Shown piece by piece: positions 17,131 through 27,023 of a stretch of 54,035 nt of DNA (the first letter of the stretch is position 1; every line of letters begins with the position of its first letter). Under the pieces are notes generated by a model that was not told where the DNA came from, searched no databases, and was given only the letters and a program-made list of their open reading frames with translations. A program made the position numbers and the translations under genes. The stretch is from an uncultured Ruminococcus sp. GTDB lineage: Bacteria > Bacillota > Clostridia > Oscillospirales > Acutalibacteraceae. Where the stretch lies: contig CACYPH010000011.1 of NCBI GenBank assembly GCA_902776185.1, positions 1 through 54,035 on the forward strand, written 5' to 3'.

Positions 17131-20009
17131 TGTGTGTAGCCCTCGTCTTTCAGCTTACAGCATTTCTTGTACTTTTTGCCCGAGCCGCACGGACAGGGAT
17201 CGTTCGGACCGACCTTCTTTTTCTTGACGGTGCGGTTGGTGGATACGGTGCGGTCGCCCGAGAATTCAACGGGCTTTGCAACCTGCTCGCGCTTGAGACC
17301 GAGTTCGATCGCAGAGGGCTTGGGTCGGTCGTCATCCGGGTTCTTGAGGATGACCTGATGCGCTGCCGCAGCCTTTTCCTCCATCTCGCGGCGCTGACGC
17401 TCGATCTCTTCTCTGCGCTTCTGGATCTCATAGACGCGCTTGGGAGCAAGCTCGATCAGCTTTGCGGTGTCCTGCTTGATGGACTCGATCATCTCGTCGA
17501 ACATATCGAAGCCCTCTAAGCGGTACTCGACGACCGGATCGCGCTGACCGTAGGCGCGCAGGCGGATGCCCTGCTTTAATTGATCCATGTTATCGATGTG
17601 ATCCATCCAGTAGGTATCGACGCTTTTGAGGAGATAGATGCGCTCCATCTCGCGCATGGTGTCGCTGCCGACCAGCTCTTCGTTTTCATCGTACAGCTTC
17701 ATCGCGCGGTCTTTCAGCTCGGCGATGATGTCGGCTTTGTCTTTATTCTCGGTGTTCTTGGTGGTGTATTTATTGCCCTCGTCGATCAGCCAGTCGCGGT
17801 ACAGCTCATTGAGAGAAGCAAGGTTCCAGTTTTCCTTGTCCATATCGTCTGCGCAGAAGAGGTTGACGTTGGTTTCGATGGTATCCTCGATCATCTTGAC
17901 GACGGTGTCGTGGATGTCCTCGCCGTCGAGTACCTGATTGCGCTGACCGTAGATGATCTCACGCTGACGGTTCATGACGTCGTCGTAGTCGAGAACGGAT
18001 TTACGGATCGCAAAGTTGCGGCTCTCGACCTTCTGCTGGGAGCTTTCAATGATGTTCGTCAGCATCTTGTTCTCGATGGGCTGGGTCTCCTCAACGCTCA
18101 TGCGGTCGAGGATCATCGCCATCCTGTCGCCGCCGAAGATACGCATCAGGTCATCCTCGCAGGAGAGGAAGAATTTGCTTTCGCCGGGGTCGCCCTGACG
18201 TCCGGAACGTCCGCGCAGCTGATTGTCGATACGGCGGCTTTCGTGGCGCTCCGTACCGATGATGTACAGTCCGCCCGCAGCGCGTACCGCGTCAGCTTCG
18301 CTGCTGATCTCGTCCTTATATTTATTGTAGTATTCCTGATATTTTGCGCGCGCGTCGTTGATCTCCTGATCGTCGGTGTCGGCGAAGCCGGTCGCCTCTG
18401 CGATCAGCTCGTCGTCCATGCCGTCCTTGCGCATCGCTGATTTTGCCATATATTCGGCGTTACCGCCCAGGACGATATCTGTACCGCGCCCTGCCATGTT
18501 GGTCGCGATGGTGACAGCGCCTAATTTACCTGCCTGCGCGACGATCTCCGCTTCCTTTTCATGGTGCTTTGCGTTGAGTACGTTATGCTGGATGCCCGTG
18601 CGCTTGAGCATTTTACTCAGCACCTCTGACTTTTCGATCGAGATAGTACCGACGAGGACGGGCTGACCCTTTTCGTGGGCGCGTTTGATCTCCTCGATGA
18701 TCGAGAGGAACTTGCCTTTTTCGGTGCGGAAGATCGCGTCGGGGTTGTCCTGGCGGATGACCTCTTTGTTGGTCGGAATCTCGATGACGTCGAGCTTGTA
18801 GATCTCCTGGAACTCCTGCTCCTCAGTCTTGGCGGTACCGGTCATGCCGGAGAGCTTGTCGTACAGACGGAAGAAGTTCTGGAAGGTGATGGTCGCGAGA
18901 GTTTTACTCTCACTCTCGACCTTGACGCCCTCTTTCGCCTCGATCGCCTGATGCAGACCCTCGTTGTAGCGTCTGCCGTACATCAGACGGCCGGTGAACT
19001 CGTCGACGATGATGACCTGACCGTCCTTGACGACGTAGTTGACCTCGTTTTTCATGCAGCCGTAGGCTTTGATCGCTTGGTTGACGTGGTGCTGGATGGT
19101 GATGTTGTCGGGATCGGTGAGGTTCTCGAGGTTGAAGAATTTCTCCGCCTTCTTGACGCCGAGCTGGGTCAGGGTCGCGGTGTTGGCTTTTTCATCGACA
19201 ACATAGTCGATGCCGTTATCCTGATAGAAGCCCTCGAGGTCTTCCTTAGAGTCGATCTCGGTGAAAACGTGCTTTTTCATCGTGCGGGCAAGCTGATCGG
19301 CGCGCTCGTAAAGGTCAGACGCCTTGTCGCCCTTGCCGGAGATGATCAGCGGAGTACGCGCTTCATCGATCAGGATGGAGTCGACCTCGTCGACGATGGC
19401 GAAGGCGTGCTCGCGCTGGACTTTATTCTCTTTGTAGACGACCATGTTGTCGCGCAGGTAGTCAAAGCCCAGCTCGTTGTTGGTGCCGTAGGTGATGTCG
19501 GCGTCGTAGGCTTTTCTGCGCTCGTCGTTCTTCATATCGTGGATGATCAGACCGACCGAGAGCCCGAGGAAGCGGTAGAGCTTGCCCATCCACTCGGAGT
19601 CGCGCTTTGCCAGATAGTCGTTGACCGTGACGATGTGGACGCCCTTGCCGGTCAAGCCGTTGAGGTAGGCGGGCAGGGTCGCGACGAGGGTCTTACCTTC
19701 ACCGGTTTTCATCTCGGCGATACGTCCCTGATGCAGGACGATGCCGCCGATGACCTGTACGGGGAAGTGCTTCATCCCAAGCACACGCCAAGACGCTTCG
19801 CGGCATACCGCAAATGCGTCGGGCAGGATGTCGTCGGTGGTCTCGCCGTTATTCAGTCTTTCCTTGAGAAGTGTTGTCTGTTCCTTGAGTTCGCTGTCGG
19901 ACATCTTCTCATATTTGCCCTCAAGCGCAAGCACCTTATCGCAGATGGGGCGGATCCTTTTGAGCTCTTTTGTGGAGTAATCTCCGAAGAGCGCTTTCAG
20001 TAAACCCAT
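17127..20009 (-). CDS. secA: preprotein translocase ATPase SecA
   Basis: A 960-aa SecA, the motor that drives unfolded preproteins through SecYEG. Walker A MKTGEGKT is at about 100-107, the DEAD-like box is IVDEVDS, and the protein ends in the zinc-binding motif [13 protein letters not shown], used for SecB or ribosome and lipid contact. ATG 20009 is chosen because AAAGGA is upstream at correct distance and the protein then begins [12 protein letters not shown]; in-frame ATGs at 20018 and 20063 are less well placed. It starts the secA-gltX-glnS run. Confidence 0.95.
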   Translation of the reverse strand: MGLLKALFGDYSTKELKRIRPICDKVLALEGKYEKMSDSELKEQTTLLKERLNNGETTDDILPDAFAVCREASWRVLGMKHFPVQVIGGIVLHQGRIAEMKTGEGKTLVATLPAYLNGLTGKGVHIVTVNDYLAKRDSEWMGKLYRFLGLSVGLIIHDMKNDERRKAYDADITYGTNNELGFDYLRDNMVVYKENKVQREHAFAIVDEVDSILIDEARTPLIISGKGDKASDLYERADQLARTMKKHVFTEIDSKEDLEGFYQDNGIDYVVDEKANTATLTQLGVKKAEKFFNLENLTDPDNITIQHHVNQAIKAYGCMKNEVNYVVKDGQVIIVDEFTGRLMYGRRYNEGLHQAIEAKEGVKVESESKTLATITFQNFFRLYDKLSGMTGTAKTEEQEFQEIYKLDVIEIPTNKEVIRQDNPDAIFRTEKGKFLSIIEEIKRAHEKGQPVLVGTISIEKSEVLSKMLKRTGIQHNVLNAKHHEKEAEIVAQAGKLGAVTIATNMAGRGTDIVLGGNAEYMAKSAMRKDGMDDELIAEATGFADTDDQEINDARAKYQEYYNKYKDEISSEADAVRAAGGLYIIGTERHESRRIDNQLRGRSGRQGDPGESKFFLSCEDDLMRIFGGDRMAMILDRMSVEETQPIENKMLTNIIESSQQKVESRNFAIRKSVLDYDDVMNRQREIIYGQRNQVLDGEDIHDTVVKMIEDTIETNVNLFCADDMDKENWNLASLNELYRDWLIDEGNKYTTKNTENKDKADIIAELKDRAMKLYDENEELVGSDTMREMERIYLLKSVDTYWMDHIDNMDQLKQGIRLRAYGQRDPVVEYRLEGFDMFDEMIESIKQDTAKLIELAPKRVYEIQKRREEIERQRREMEEKAAAAHQVILKNPDDDRPKPSAIELGLKREQVAKPVEFSGDRTVSTNRTVKKKKVGPNDPCPCGSGKKYKKCCKLKDEGYTQ

Positions 20010-20284
20010 ATATATCATTCCTTTCGTATTTCTGCTTTTCGGGTGATCGGCAGGTGAAAACACGCCCGCCGACGCGGCTGATATGCTTTCGTCAGCCCAA
20101 AATAACCCATTCTACTGTATTATAACATATACAGCCGTAAAAATAAAGAAAAATATAACGCGATTCACGCGGTGTTTTTTAGTCAAAACGGCAGACTTTT
20201 TCCGCCCAAAATTCCGTATGATAATTATGCGTTATTTATGTAGAAAATGTATGAACATTTTAAAATTATATTTCTATTATGATA

Positions 20285-20313
20285 TTGAATTTTGATTTGG
20301 GTTGATGTAGAAT
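20285..20313 (+). promoter_or_regulatory. putative ktrB promoter
   Basis: TTGAAT (20285-20290), 17 bases, TAGAAT (20308-20313). It would start transcription near 20320 and give a leader of about 130 nt. Confidence 0.55.
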
Positions 20314-20325
20314 ATGATTGCTTAT

Positions 20326-20426
20326 GGGTAAAACAGGAAGTGTACGCCGAACGGCTGGATACACATCAAAACGGTACTGTTTATCCCGAAAAGACAATCT
20401 CAGCGATCATATACGGACGAGAGATT
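20326..20426 (+). promoter_or_regulatory. structured 5' leader of ktrB, class unknown
   Basis: GGGTAAAACAG (20326-20336) can pair with CTGTTTATCCC (20377-20387), with about two mismatches. Inside it GTGTA/TACAC (20340-20344 with 20360-20364) and GCCG-AA-CGGC (20346-20355) stack as a nested hairpin. A second stem AATCTC/GAGATT (20396-20401 with 20421-20426) follows, just before the GGGAG ribosome binding site. Potassium transporter genes are common targets of c-di-AMP riboswitches, but I do not see that family's conserved motifs here. Confidence 0.45.
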
Positions 20427-20448
20427 CCGCAAACGGCAGGGAGCGCGT

Positions 20449-21786
20449 ATGGGACAACAGATCAAAAAAAGAAAACGTCTGACCTCGTTTCAGATCATCC
20501 TCTTGGGATTTATCGGAGTGATTCTTTTGGGAGCGCTGCTCCTGATGCTCCCCATCTCCTCGAAAAGCGGCAGATTCACGCCCTTTAACCAGACGCTGTT
20601 TACCTCGACCTCGGCGGTCTGCGTCACCGGACTGATCGTACAGGATACCGCGTCCTACTGGTCCGGCTTCGGTCAGGCGATCATCCTGATCATGATCCAG
20701 ATCGGCGGCTTGGGCGTTGTCACGATGGCGGCGACCTTCGCGCTTCTGTCCGGAAAACGACTCTCACTGAGCCAGCGAAGCACGATGAAAAGCGCGATCT
20801 CCGCGCCGATGGTCGGCGGGGTCGTCCGGCTGACGAAGTTTGTGATCAAGGGTACTTTGATCATCGAGGCGGCGGGAGCCCTTCTGATGATGCCGGTGTT
20901 TATCACGGATCATGGGGTAAAAGGCATCTGGATGGCGGTGTTTCATTCTATTTCCGCTTTCTGCAACGCCGGCTTCGACGTAATGGGAACGCCGGATAAT
21001 CAATTTGTGTCCCTGACGTCCTACGCGGCGCATCCGCTGATCAACATCGTGGTGATGCTGTTGATCATCATCGGCGGTATCGGCTTCGTAACGTGGAAGG
21101 ACATCACGACGCACCGCTTTCGTTTCAAGCACTATTCCCTGCAAAGCAAGGTGATCCTTCTCACATCCGGACTTTTGATCATCGTTCCCGCGATCCTTTT
21201 CTTTATTACGGATTACGCGGATCTGCCGCTCGGGGAGCGGATCACCGGATCGCTGTTCCAGTCGGTCACTACGAGAACGGCGGGTTTTAATACCGAGGAT
21301 CTGACGCAATTGACAACTGTCAGCAAGGCGCTGTTTATCATGCTGATGCTGGTCGGCGGCTCTCCCGGATCGACCGCGGGCGGTATGAAGACAACCACCT
21401 TTGCCGTGCTGGTCTCCAATATCGTCGCTTCTTTCAAGCGAAAAGAGGATCCTGTCCTCTTCGGCAGACGTATTGCCGCGGACGCGGTAAAGACGGCTTC
21501 TACGATCATGATGATGTACGTCATCCTGTGTCTGTCAGGCGCGGCGATCATCAGCCTGGTCGAGGAACTGCCGCTGGGCGTGTGCGTGTTTGAGACCGCC
21601 TCCGCCGTCGGAACGGTCGGTCTGACGCTCGGCATCACCCCGCAGTTGGGTGTTGTCTCACAAATTATTTTGGTAACACTGATGTTTTTAGGCAGAGTCG
21701 GCGGACTCACCGTGGTTTATGCGGCTCTCTCGGGATCGGGCAAAAAGCTGTCTAAGTTACCGCAGGAAAACATCACGGTAGGATAA
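20449..21786 (+). CDS. ktrB: KtrB-type potassium channel subunit
   Basis: A 445-aa membrane protein of the Trk/Ktr/HKT superfamily. Four pore-loop repeats carry the selectivity-filter glycines: SAVCVTGL (G61), SAFCNAGFD, TRTAGFNT and AVGTVGLTL. GGSPGSTAGGMKT is the family's conserved segment after the third pore. KtrB forms the dimeric potassium-conducting pore gated by the cytosolic KtrA ring, encoded 12 bases downstream. The N-terminus is basic (KKRKR) as usual. GGGAG precedes the start; the leader may be regulatory. Confidence 0.92.
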   Translation: MGQQIKKRKRLTSFQIILLGFIGVILLGALLLMLPISSKSGRFTPFNQTLFTSTSAVCVTGLIVQDTASYWSGFGQAIILIMIQIGGLGVVTMAATFALLSGKRLSLSQRSTMKSAISAPMVGGVVRLTKFVIKGTLIIEAAGALLMMPVFITDHGVKGIWMAVFHSISAFCNAGFDVMGTPDNQFVSLTSYAAHPLINIVVMLLIIIGGIGFVTWKDITTHRFRFKHYSLQSKVILLTSGLLIIVPAILFFITDYADLPLGERITGSLFQSVTTRTAGFNTEDLTQLTTVSKALFIMLMLVGGSPGSTAGGMKTTTFAVLVSNIVASFKRKEDPVLFGRRIAADAVKTASTIMMMYVILCLSGAAIISLVEELPLGVCVFETASAVGTVGLTLGITPQLGVVSQIILVTLMFLGRVGGLTVVYAALSGSGKKLSKLPQENITVG

Positions 21787-21798
21787 AGGAGAATAGAT

Positions 21799-22446
21799 AT
21801 GAAATCAGTTTTGTTGATCGGACTCGGAAGATTCGGAAAACAACTTGCCATCCAACTCAATGAGCTCGGACACGACGTCATGGGTATCGATCATAACGAA
21901 GAAAGAGTCAACGAAGCGATCGATATCGTCACCGACGCGCAGATCGGCGACAGCACCAACGAAGATTTTTTGCGGTCTCTCGGCGTCCGCAGTTTTGATA
22001 TTTGCTACGTTACTATCAGCAACGACTTTCAAAGCTCTCTGGAGACCACCAGTCTGCTCAAGGAGATGGGTGCGAAATTCATTGTTTCCCGCGCGGAACG
22101 CGACGGTCAGGAAAAGTTCCTGCTCCGTAACGGCGCGGACAAGGTCGTTTACCCCGAGAAGCAGATCGCGAGATGGGCGGCGATCCGATACAGCTCTTTG
22201 CAGATCCTCGATTATATCGAGCTGGATGAGAAGCACTCTTTATACGAGGTTTCCGTCCCCGAGTCGTGGATCGGAAAGAGCGTGATCCAGCTTGACGTCA
22301 GAAGAAAATACGATCTGAGTATCATCGCTGTCAAAAAGGAAGGCGATATGAATTTCCTCGTCACACCCGACACCACGCTCACAGAGGGAAGCTCTCTGTT
22401 GATTCTGGGCGAATACAAGTCGATCCAAAAATGCTTTAAGATCTGA
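21799..22446 (+). CDS. ktrA: KtrA-type RCK gating protein
   Basis: A 215-aa cytosolic regulator with an RCK_N Rossmann domain (LIGLGRFGKQLA near the N-terminus, acidic D at the end of strand 2 in GIDHN) and a C-terminal RCK_C domain. KtrA octamers bind ATP/ADP and, in Firmicutes, c-di-AMP in RCK_C, to open or close KtrB. A clear AAGGAG precedes the start. A terminator at 22473 separates this pair from trkA. Confidence 0.92.
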   Translation: MKSVLLIGLGRFGKQLAIQLNELGHDVMGIDHNEERVNEAIDIVTDAQIGDSTNEDFLRSLGVRSFDICYVTISNDFQSSLETTSLLKEMGAKFIVSRAERDGQEKFLLRNGADKVVYPEKQIARWAAIRYSSLQILDYIELDEKHSLYEVSVPESWIGKSVIQLDVRRKYDLSIIAVKKEGDMNFLVTPDTTLTEGSSLLILGEYKSIQKCFKI

Positions 22447-22472
22447 CACGGTAGTTTTTTATTACTTTCTGT

Positions 22473-22503
22473 CCGGCGTATCACCCAAACGCGCCGGGGT
22501 TTT
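22473..22503 (+). terminator. terminator after ktrA
   Basis: CCGGCG (22473-22478) pairs with CGCCGG (22492-22497) followed by GGTTTT. It divides ktrBA from trkA-trkH. Confidence 0.65.
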
Positions 22504-22537
22504 ATGAACGATAAGACTATTTGATGAGGTAAGATAT

Positions 22538-23896
22538 ATGAATATTATTATCGTTGGCTGCGGCAGAGTCGGACGCTCTATCGCGGAACAGTTGAATACA
22601 GAAGGTCATTCCATCACGGTGATCGATACCAATCCGCAGGAACTCGACAAGATCTATGATACCGAGAATATCATGGCGATCCAGGGCAACGGCGCGACGC
22701 TCACTGTTTTGCGTGAGGCGGGTATCGAGGACTGCGATCTGCTGATCGCGGTGACCGCTACCGATGAGCTGAATCTGTACACCTGTCTGCTGGCGAAGAA
22801 CTCCGGCGTACAGTCTACGATCGCGCGCGTTCGTGATCCTCAGTATATCAGCGACGTCAATGTGATCAAGGATGACCTGAAGCTTACGTTGGCGATCAAC
22901 CCCGAGTTCACCTGTGCCGGCGAGATAGCCAGACTGGTCAAATATGTCGGCGTCAAGAGCATCCGCAGCTTTGCGGGCGGACAGATCGACCTTATCAAGA
23001 TCATTATCACAGAAAAATCAGCGCTGGCAGATAAGCGGATCGCCGATAATGCTTCGCTGTTAAAGGGCGGTATCCGTTTTTGTTTTGTCGAACGTGACGG
23101 AGAGCTGTATATCCCCGACGGCGATTTTGTATTGAAAGTCGGCGACGAGGTATCGTTTGTCGCGCCCGCTCAGGCGGCGTCAAAACTGCTCAAAACTTTG
23201 GGCGTTATCTCGGCTAAGGCGCGTTCCGCCATGATCCTCGGCGGCAGCAAGATCGGTTTTTATCTCGCGAAGATCCTGCGTGAGGCCGGCCTGAGCGTCA
23301 AGATATTTGAAAAAGAAGTGCGGCGATGTGAAGAACTCTCCGAGGATCTTCCCGGAGTGATGGTATTCAACGGCGACGCGATGGATGAAGATCTTTTGAT
23401 GAGCGAGGGTATCGACCGCGCCGACGTCGTCGTCTGTCTGATGGATACCGATGAGGAGAATATGCTTGCGTCTCTTTACGCAAAGCAGATGAATCCGAAA
23501 GCAAAGGTCGTCACGGAGCTGGGTAACCTGAAATTCCGCAGTGTAGTCGACAGCCTGCCGCTGGATTCGATCATCCGTCCCAAGTACCTGACGGGTCAGC
23601 ATATCATCCGCTATGTCCGCGGTATGCAGAATACGATCGGCAATAATGTTGAGACGATGTATAAGATATCGCATAACCGCGCTGAGGCGCTGGAATTCCG
23701 TGTGCGTGAAAAAAGCGCTGTCACAGGTGTTCCGCTCTCGCGGCTGAACTTCAAAAAGGATCTGCAGATCATCTGTATCATCCGCAAAGGCAAGATCATC
23801 ACCCCCGGCGGTAACGATACCATTGAAGAAGGTGACAGCGTTATCATTGTCACCAAGCACAAGGGGCTGACCGATCTTAAGTCGATTCTGAAATAA
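22538..23896 (+). CDS. trkA: TrkA peripheral potassium-uptake regulator
   Basis: A 452-aa protein made of two RCK_N-RCK_C units. The first unit starts IIVGCGRVGRSIAEQL with acidic D at VIDTNP; the second starts MILGGSKIGFYLAKIL with IFEKE. TrkA binds NAD(H) or ATP and gates TrkH. It lies 36 bases before trkH. This is a second, separate system after KtrBA; the two differ in that TrkA is a tandem RCK protein. Confidence 0.93.
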   Translation: MNIIIVGCGRVGRSIAEQLNTEGHSITVIDTNPQELDKIYDTENIMAIQGNGATLTVLREAGIEDCDLLIAVTATDELNLYTCLLAKNSGVQSTIARVRDPQYISDVNVIKDDLKLTLAINPEFTCAGEIARLVKYVGVKSIRSFAGGQIDLIKIIITEKSALADKRIADNASLLKGGIRFCFVERDGELYIPDGDFVLKVGDEVSFVAPAQAASKLLKTLGVISAKARSAMILGGSKIGFYLAKILREAGLSVKIFEKEVRRCEELSEDLPGVMVFNGDAMDEDLLMSEGIDRADVVVCLMDTDEENMLASLYAKQMNPKAKVVTELGNLKFRSVVDSLPLDSIIRPKYLTGQHIIRYVRGMQNTIGNNVETMYKISHNRAEALEFRVREKSAVTGVPLSRLNFKKDLQIICIIRKGKIITPGGNDTIEEGDSVIIVTKHKGLTDLKSILK

Positions 23897-23932
23897 TGCA
23901 CTTTTTTCCTGCGCGATACGGCGGTATATGAT

Positions 23933-25381
23933 ATGAATAAACACTTGATCGTTTATATACTGGGATGGGTTCTTCTGATCGAGGGCGCGGCGATGCAGCT
24001 CTCGACCGTTGTGGGACTCTACTATCATGATAAAGAATACCTGTATTTTTTGCTTGTCGGACTGGGCTGTATGCTGATCGGCGGCGCCCTGGTGATTAAA
24101 AAGCCGAAAAGCAACGTCATGCTGCTCAGAGACGGCTTTGCCGCGACGGCGCTGTCGTGGGTCATACTGTCGCTTGTGGGTTGTTTGCCGTTTTGTATCT
24201 CCGGGGCGATCCCGGGGTTTATCGACGCGCTGTTTGAGACCGCTTCGGGCTTTACCACGACCGGCGCGACTATCCTCAAAGAGATCGAGGGACTGCCCCA
24301 CAGCATCCTGTTCTGGCGCAGCTTTACGCATTTTCTAGGCGGTATGGGCGTTGTAGTCTTCCTGCTCGCGATCATCCCGCGACTGGGCGGCAACCAGAGC
24401 ATCAACCTGATGAAAGCGGAATCGACCGGTCCCGCTGTTTCTAAAAGCGTGCCGAAGCTGCGCAACTATGCCGCGATGCTTTACGGTATCTACGGCGGTT
24501 TGACCGCGCTTGAGGTCATCCTGCTGCTGTGCGGCGGTATGGGGTTCTTTGACTCTGTCACCACCTCGTTTTCGACAGCCGGCACAGGCGGATTTATGGT
24601 CTACAACGACTCGATGGGTCACTTCAATTCCAGCCATTATCTGCAGGCGGTCGTCGCGGTGTTTATGATGCTCTTCGGCGTCAACTTTTATGCGTATATC
24701 CTCATCCTTTCGCGCAAATTCAAGCTTGCGTTCAGGCATGAGGAGGTGCTGATCTATATTGGTTATATGCTGTTCGCGACGCTTTTGATCGCGATCGATA
24801 TTTACCATATTTACGGTTCGGTATACGAGAGCTTCCACCAGAGCTTCTTCTATGTCACCTCTGTCGGATCAACGACCGGTATGGCGCTGACGGACGTCAA
24901 CAAATGGCCGGAGTTCTCCAAAACGCTCCTTTTGCTCGTCACCTGTATCGGTGCGTGCGCGGGGTCGACCGGCGGCGGTTTCAAGGTGTCGCGTGTGCTG
25001 ATCCTGCTTAAAGGGATGCGTAAGGAATTCAACCTGATACTGCATCCGCGCGCGGTACGCACCGTCAAGATGGATAATAAACGTATTACCCACGAGGTCA
25101 CTCGCTCGGTCAGCGTTTTCTTTGTTGTTTATGTGCTGATCGTGATCATCACCACGATCCTGATCTCATTGAACGGTTTCGATTTTATGACAAGTATTTC
25201 CTCTGTACTGGCGACGCTCAACAACGTCGGTCCGGGCATGAGCATTGTCGGTTCGACCGGCAACTATGCCGACTTCAATATTCTTTCAAAACTCGTATTT
25301 ATCTTCAATATGCTCGCAGGTCGTCTGGAACTCTATCCGTTCCTGCTGATCTTCGTGCCCACGGCGTGGAGGAAAGCATAG
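23933..25381 (+). CDS. trkH: TrkH-type potassium uptake channel
   Basis: A 482-aa polytopic protein with the TrkH pore motifs ASGFTTTGATIL, STAGTGGFMVYN, SVGSTTGMALTD and NNVGPGMSIVG, and GACAGSTGGGFKV after the third pore. It has two more N-terminal helices than KtrB, which is the difference between TrkH and KtrB. It forms the potassium pore with TrkA. The stop codon is directly followed by the ATG of the SDR gene. Confidence 0.93.
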   Translation: MNKHLIVYILGWVLLIEGAAMQLSTVVGLYYHDKEYLYFLLVGLGCMLIGGALVIKKPKSNVMLLRDGFAATALSWVILSLVGCLPFCISGAIPGFIDALFETASGFTTTGATILKEIEGLPHSILFWRSFTHFLGGMGVVVFLLAIIPRLGGNQSINLMKAESTGPAVSKSVPKLRNYAAMLYGIYGGLTALEVILLLCGGMGFFDSVTTSFSTAGTGGFMVYNDSMGHFNSSHYLQAVVAVFMMLFGVNFYAYILILSRKFKLAFRHEEVLIYIGYMLFATLLIAIDIYHIYGSVYESFHQSFFYVTSVGSTTGMALTDVNKWPEFSKTLLLLVTCIGACAGSTGGGFKVSRVLILLKGMRKEFNLILHPRAVRTVKMDNKRITHEVTRSVSVFFVVYVLIVIITTILISLNGFDFMTSISSVLATLNNVGPGMSIVGSTGNYADFNILSKLVFIFNMLAGRLELYPFLLIFVPTAWRKA

Positions 25382-26113
25382 ATGCATACGGTACTGATTA
25401 CGGGCGCGTCACGCGGGATCGGCGCGGCGTGCGCCCGAGAATTTGCCTGCGAAGGCTATCGGGTCGCGATCCATTATCACAACAGCGAGGATAAGGCAAG
25501 AGCGCTTTGTGACGAGCTGACTGCCGCAGGACAGGAAGCGATGATCGTCAAAGCGGACGTCTGCGACAGCGCAGAAGTCCGACAGATGATCGCCGCTGTT
25601 GAGGAACGGTTCGGCTTTATCGACGTTCTGGTGAACAACGCCGGTATTGCGCTGCAGAAGCTCTTTACCGAAACGACCGATGACGAGTGGGAGAAGTTGA
25701 TCGCGACCGACCTCAGCTCGGTGTTCTATTGCTCAAAGGCAGTCGCTCCCATGATGATCCGCGAGCACCGCGGCTGTATCGTCAATGTCGCCTCGATGTG
25801 GGGCGAGGTCGGCGCATCGTGTGAGGTCGCCTATTCTGCCGCAAAAGCCGGCGTGATCGGGCTGACCAAGGCGCTCGCAAAGGAACTGGGTCCCTCCGGC
25901 ATCCGCGTCAATGCGGTATCTCCCGGCGTGACCATGACCGATATGATGGCGGGATTCTCGGATGAGGACGTCGCTGCTCTGCGTGAGGACACCCCTCTCT
26001 GTACCCTCGGCAAGCCCGAGGATATCGCGCGTGCGGTTGTGTTCCTCGCGTCCCAAAAAGCAAACTATATCACCGGACAGATTCTCGGTGTCAACGGCGG
26101 TATGGTGATATGA
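25382..26113 (+). CDS. SDR-family oxidoreductase (FabG/YmfI-like)
   Basis: A 243-aa classical short-chain dehydrogenase. Cofactor motif TGASRGIG (7-14), NNAG (85-88), catalytic S138, Y151 and K155 (YSAAK). It looks like FabG, 3-oxoacyl-ACP reductase, but there are no fatty-acid genes nearby; an alternative is the YmfI branch, 5-aminopentanone reductase for EF-P modification. The start is adjacent to the trkH stop with GGAGG inside the end of trkH, and the stop overlaps the next gene (ATGA). Substrate not determined. Confidence 0.85.
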   Translation: MHTVLITGASRGIGAACAREFACEGYRVAIHYHNSEDKARALCDELTAAGQEAMIVKADVCDSAEVRQMIAAVEERFGFIDVLVNNAGIALQKLFTETTDDEWEKLIATDLSSVFYCSKAVAPMMIREHRGCIVNVASMWGEVGASCEVAYSAAKAGVIGLTKALAKELGPSGIRVNAVSPGVTMTDMMAGFSDEDVAALREDTPLCTLGKPEDIARAVVFLASQKANYITGQILGVNGGMVI

Positions 26114-26949
26114 AAAAATTACTCTCAGCGTTGCTCATGATGATTATACTGGTGACGCTTTCTGCAACTGCGTCCGCTGAGGGTGAAATACTGTCGATGC
26201 AGTATGTCCCGCGCACGCAGCACGGGGCATTATTTTATCTTGATGTAACCTGTGATACGCCGATATCCGCGGCGGTATTTGAACTGCACTTTGATCCGTC
26301 GATCGCGGAATACCGCAGCGTTTACTGCGATGATGAGAACGCCGATGCGATGGGAAATGCCGACGGTGATACTGTCAAGATCGCCTACAGCCACCGCGCC
26401 TCTGTGTGCGGCAAGCTGTACCGACTGTCCTTTAAGGCGCTGAAAACCGGCACGGTGCAGTTCACCCTGCATATTGTGCAGGCGGTGGACAAGGATCTGA
26501 ACTACCTGACCGACATTCCCGACTTTGCGATAGAGGTAAAGCTCGGCAAGGATGACGTCGTTTCATCAGAAACCGTCACACAGAAAAAGTCCGCGGGAAA
26601 GTCCGAAAAAGCCTCAAAGTCAGATACAGCGCAAAAGAAATCCTACAGCGGGTCGAAGTCGGAGCTGATCGAAGAGGATGTCAATGACGGCGCAGTAACT
26701 GAGCCGACAGAAAAGAAACCGATCGACTACTCCGGCATGACCAAATGGAATTGGTTTACGCTCGGCGCCGCATCCGCACTCTTTATCGCACTGGCGATAA
26801 TTGCGGGATTCCTCATCGGCAGAAAGTGTAAGAAAAAGCCTGATCCTGCTGCGGACGACGGAGATGATCCCGACGGCAGGGAAGAAGACGGAACACTATC
26901 TGAGCCCGAGGAGAACGACCCGTTTGATGAGTTGGATAATTCTATATAA
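26110..26949 (+). CDS. membrane-anchored cohesin-like surface protein
   Basis: A 279-aa secreted protein. Signal peptide (1-23, cut near ASAEG), a beta-sandwich region (about 27-145) resembling cohesin and related carbohydrate-associated folds (YLDVTCDTPISAAVFELHFDP, LYRLSFKALKTGTVQFTL), a Lys/Ser-rich linker (155-205), one transmembrane helix (about 214-237), a basic stop-transfer (RKCKKK) and an acidic cytoplasmic tail. The domain call is by pattern, moderately sure; a generic extracellular Ig-like domain is the alternative. If cohesin, it could hold a dockerin-bearing partner at the cell surface. It overlaps the SDR stop by 4 bases. Confidence 0.65.
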   Translation: MKKLLSALLMMIILVTLSATASAEGEILSMQYVPRTQHGALFYLDVTCDTPISAAVFELHFDPSIAEYRSVYCDDENADAMGNADGDTVKIAYSHRASVCGKLYRLSFKALKTGTVQFTLHIVQAVDKDLNYLTDIPDFAIEVKLGKDDVVSSETVTQKKSAGKSEKASKSDTAQKKSYSGSKSELIEEDVNDGAVTEPTEKKPIDYSGMTKWNWFTLGAASALFIALAIIAGFLIGRKCKKKPDPAADDGDDPDGREEDGTLSEPEENDPFDELDNSI

Positions 26950-26985
26950 GAATTCTTTAAAAGAATAATATTAGCATAAAAAGAT

Positions 26986-27015
26986 GCCCTGTATCGTGTG
27001 ATACAGGGCGTTTTT
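26986..27015. terminator. terminator between cohesin-like gene and ECF S-component
   Basis: GCCCTGTATC (26986-26995) pairs with GATACAGGGC (27000-27009), then GTTTTT; A-rich on the left, so bidirectional for two convergent genes. Confidence 0.85.
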
Positions 27016-27023
27016 GTGCCGAT

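Larger units (their letters stand above)
20010..20448. other. 439-bp divergent intergenic region (secA / ktrB)
   Basis: No credible gene; two short open frames here lack ribosome binding sites. The left part is AT-rich and should hold the secA promoter (a TATAAT on the minus strand lies at 20119-20124). The right part holds the ktrB promoter and a structured leader, listed separately. Confidence 0.7.

Noticed and set aside
18675-20003. 442-codon open frame antisense to secA
   Set aside because: Mirror of a well-conserved SecA; low-complexity Val/Asp/Leu-rich translation typical of antisense frames in GC-rich genes.
20326-20448. c-di-AMP riboswitch of the ydaO/yuaA type
   Set aside because: Position and gene fit, but the conserved sequence blocks of that family are not seen; left as unknown leader.
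20324-20482. 52-codon leader peptide before ktrB
   Set aside because: No ribosome binding site and it overlaps the structured leader and ktrB start out of frame.
20083-20588. Two short open frames (20083-20295 and 20292-20588) before and across the ktrB start
   Set aside because: No ribosome binding sites, and the second is out of frame with ktrB; the DNA is better explained as promoter and leader.
23180-24331. 383-codon open frame antisense to trkA and trkH
   Set aside because: Spans two real genes and their gap on the opposite strand, with no family features.
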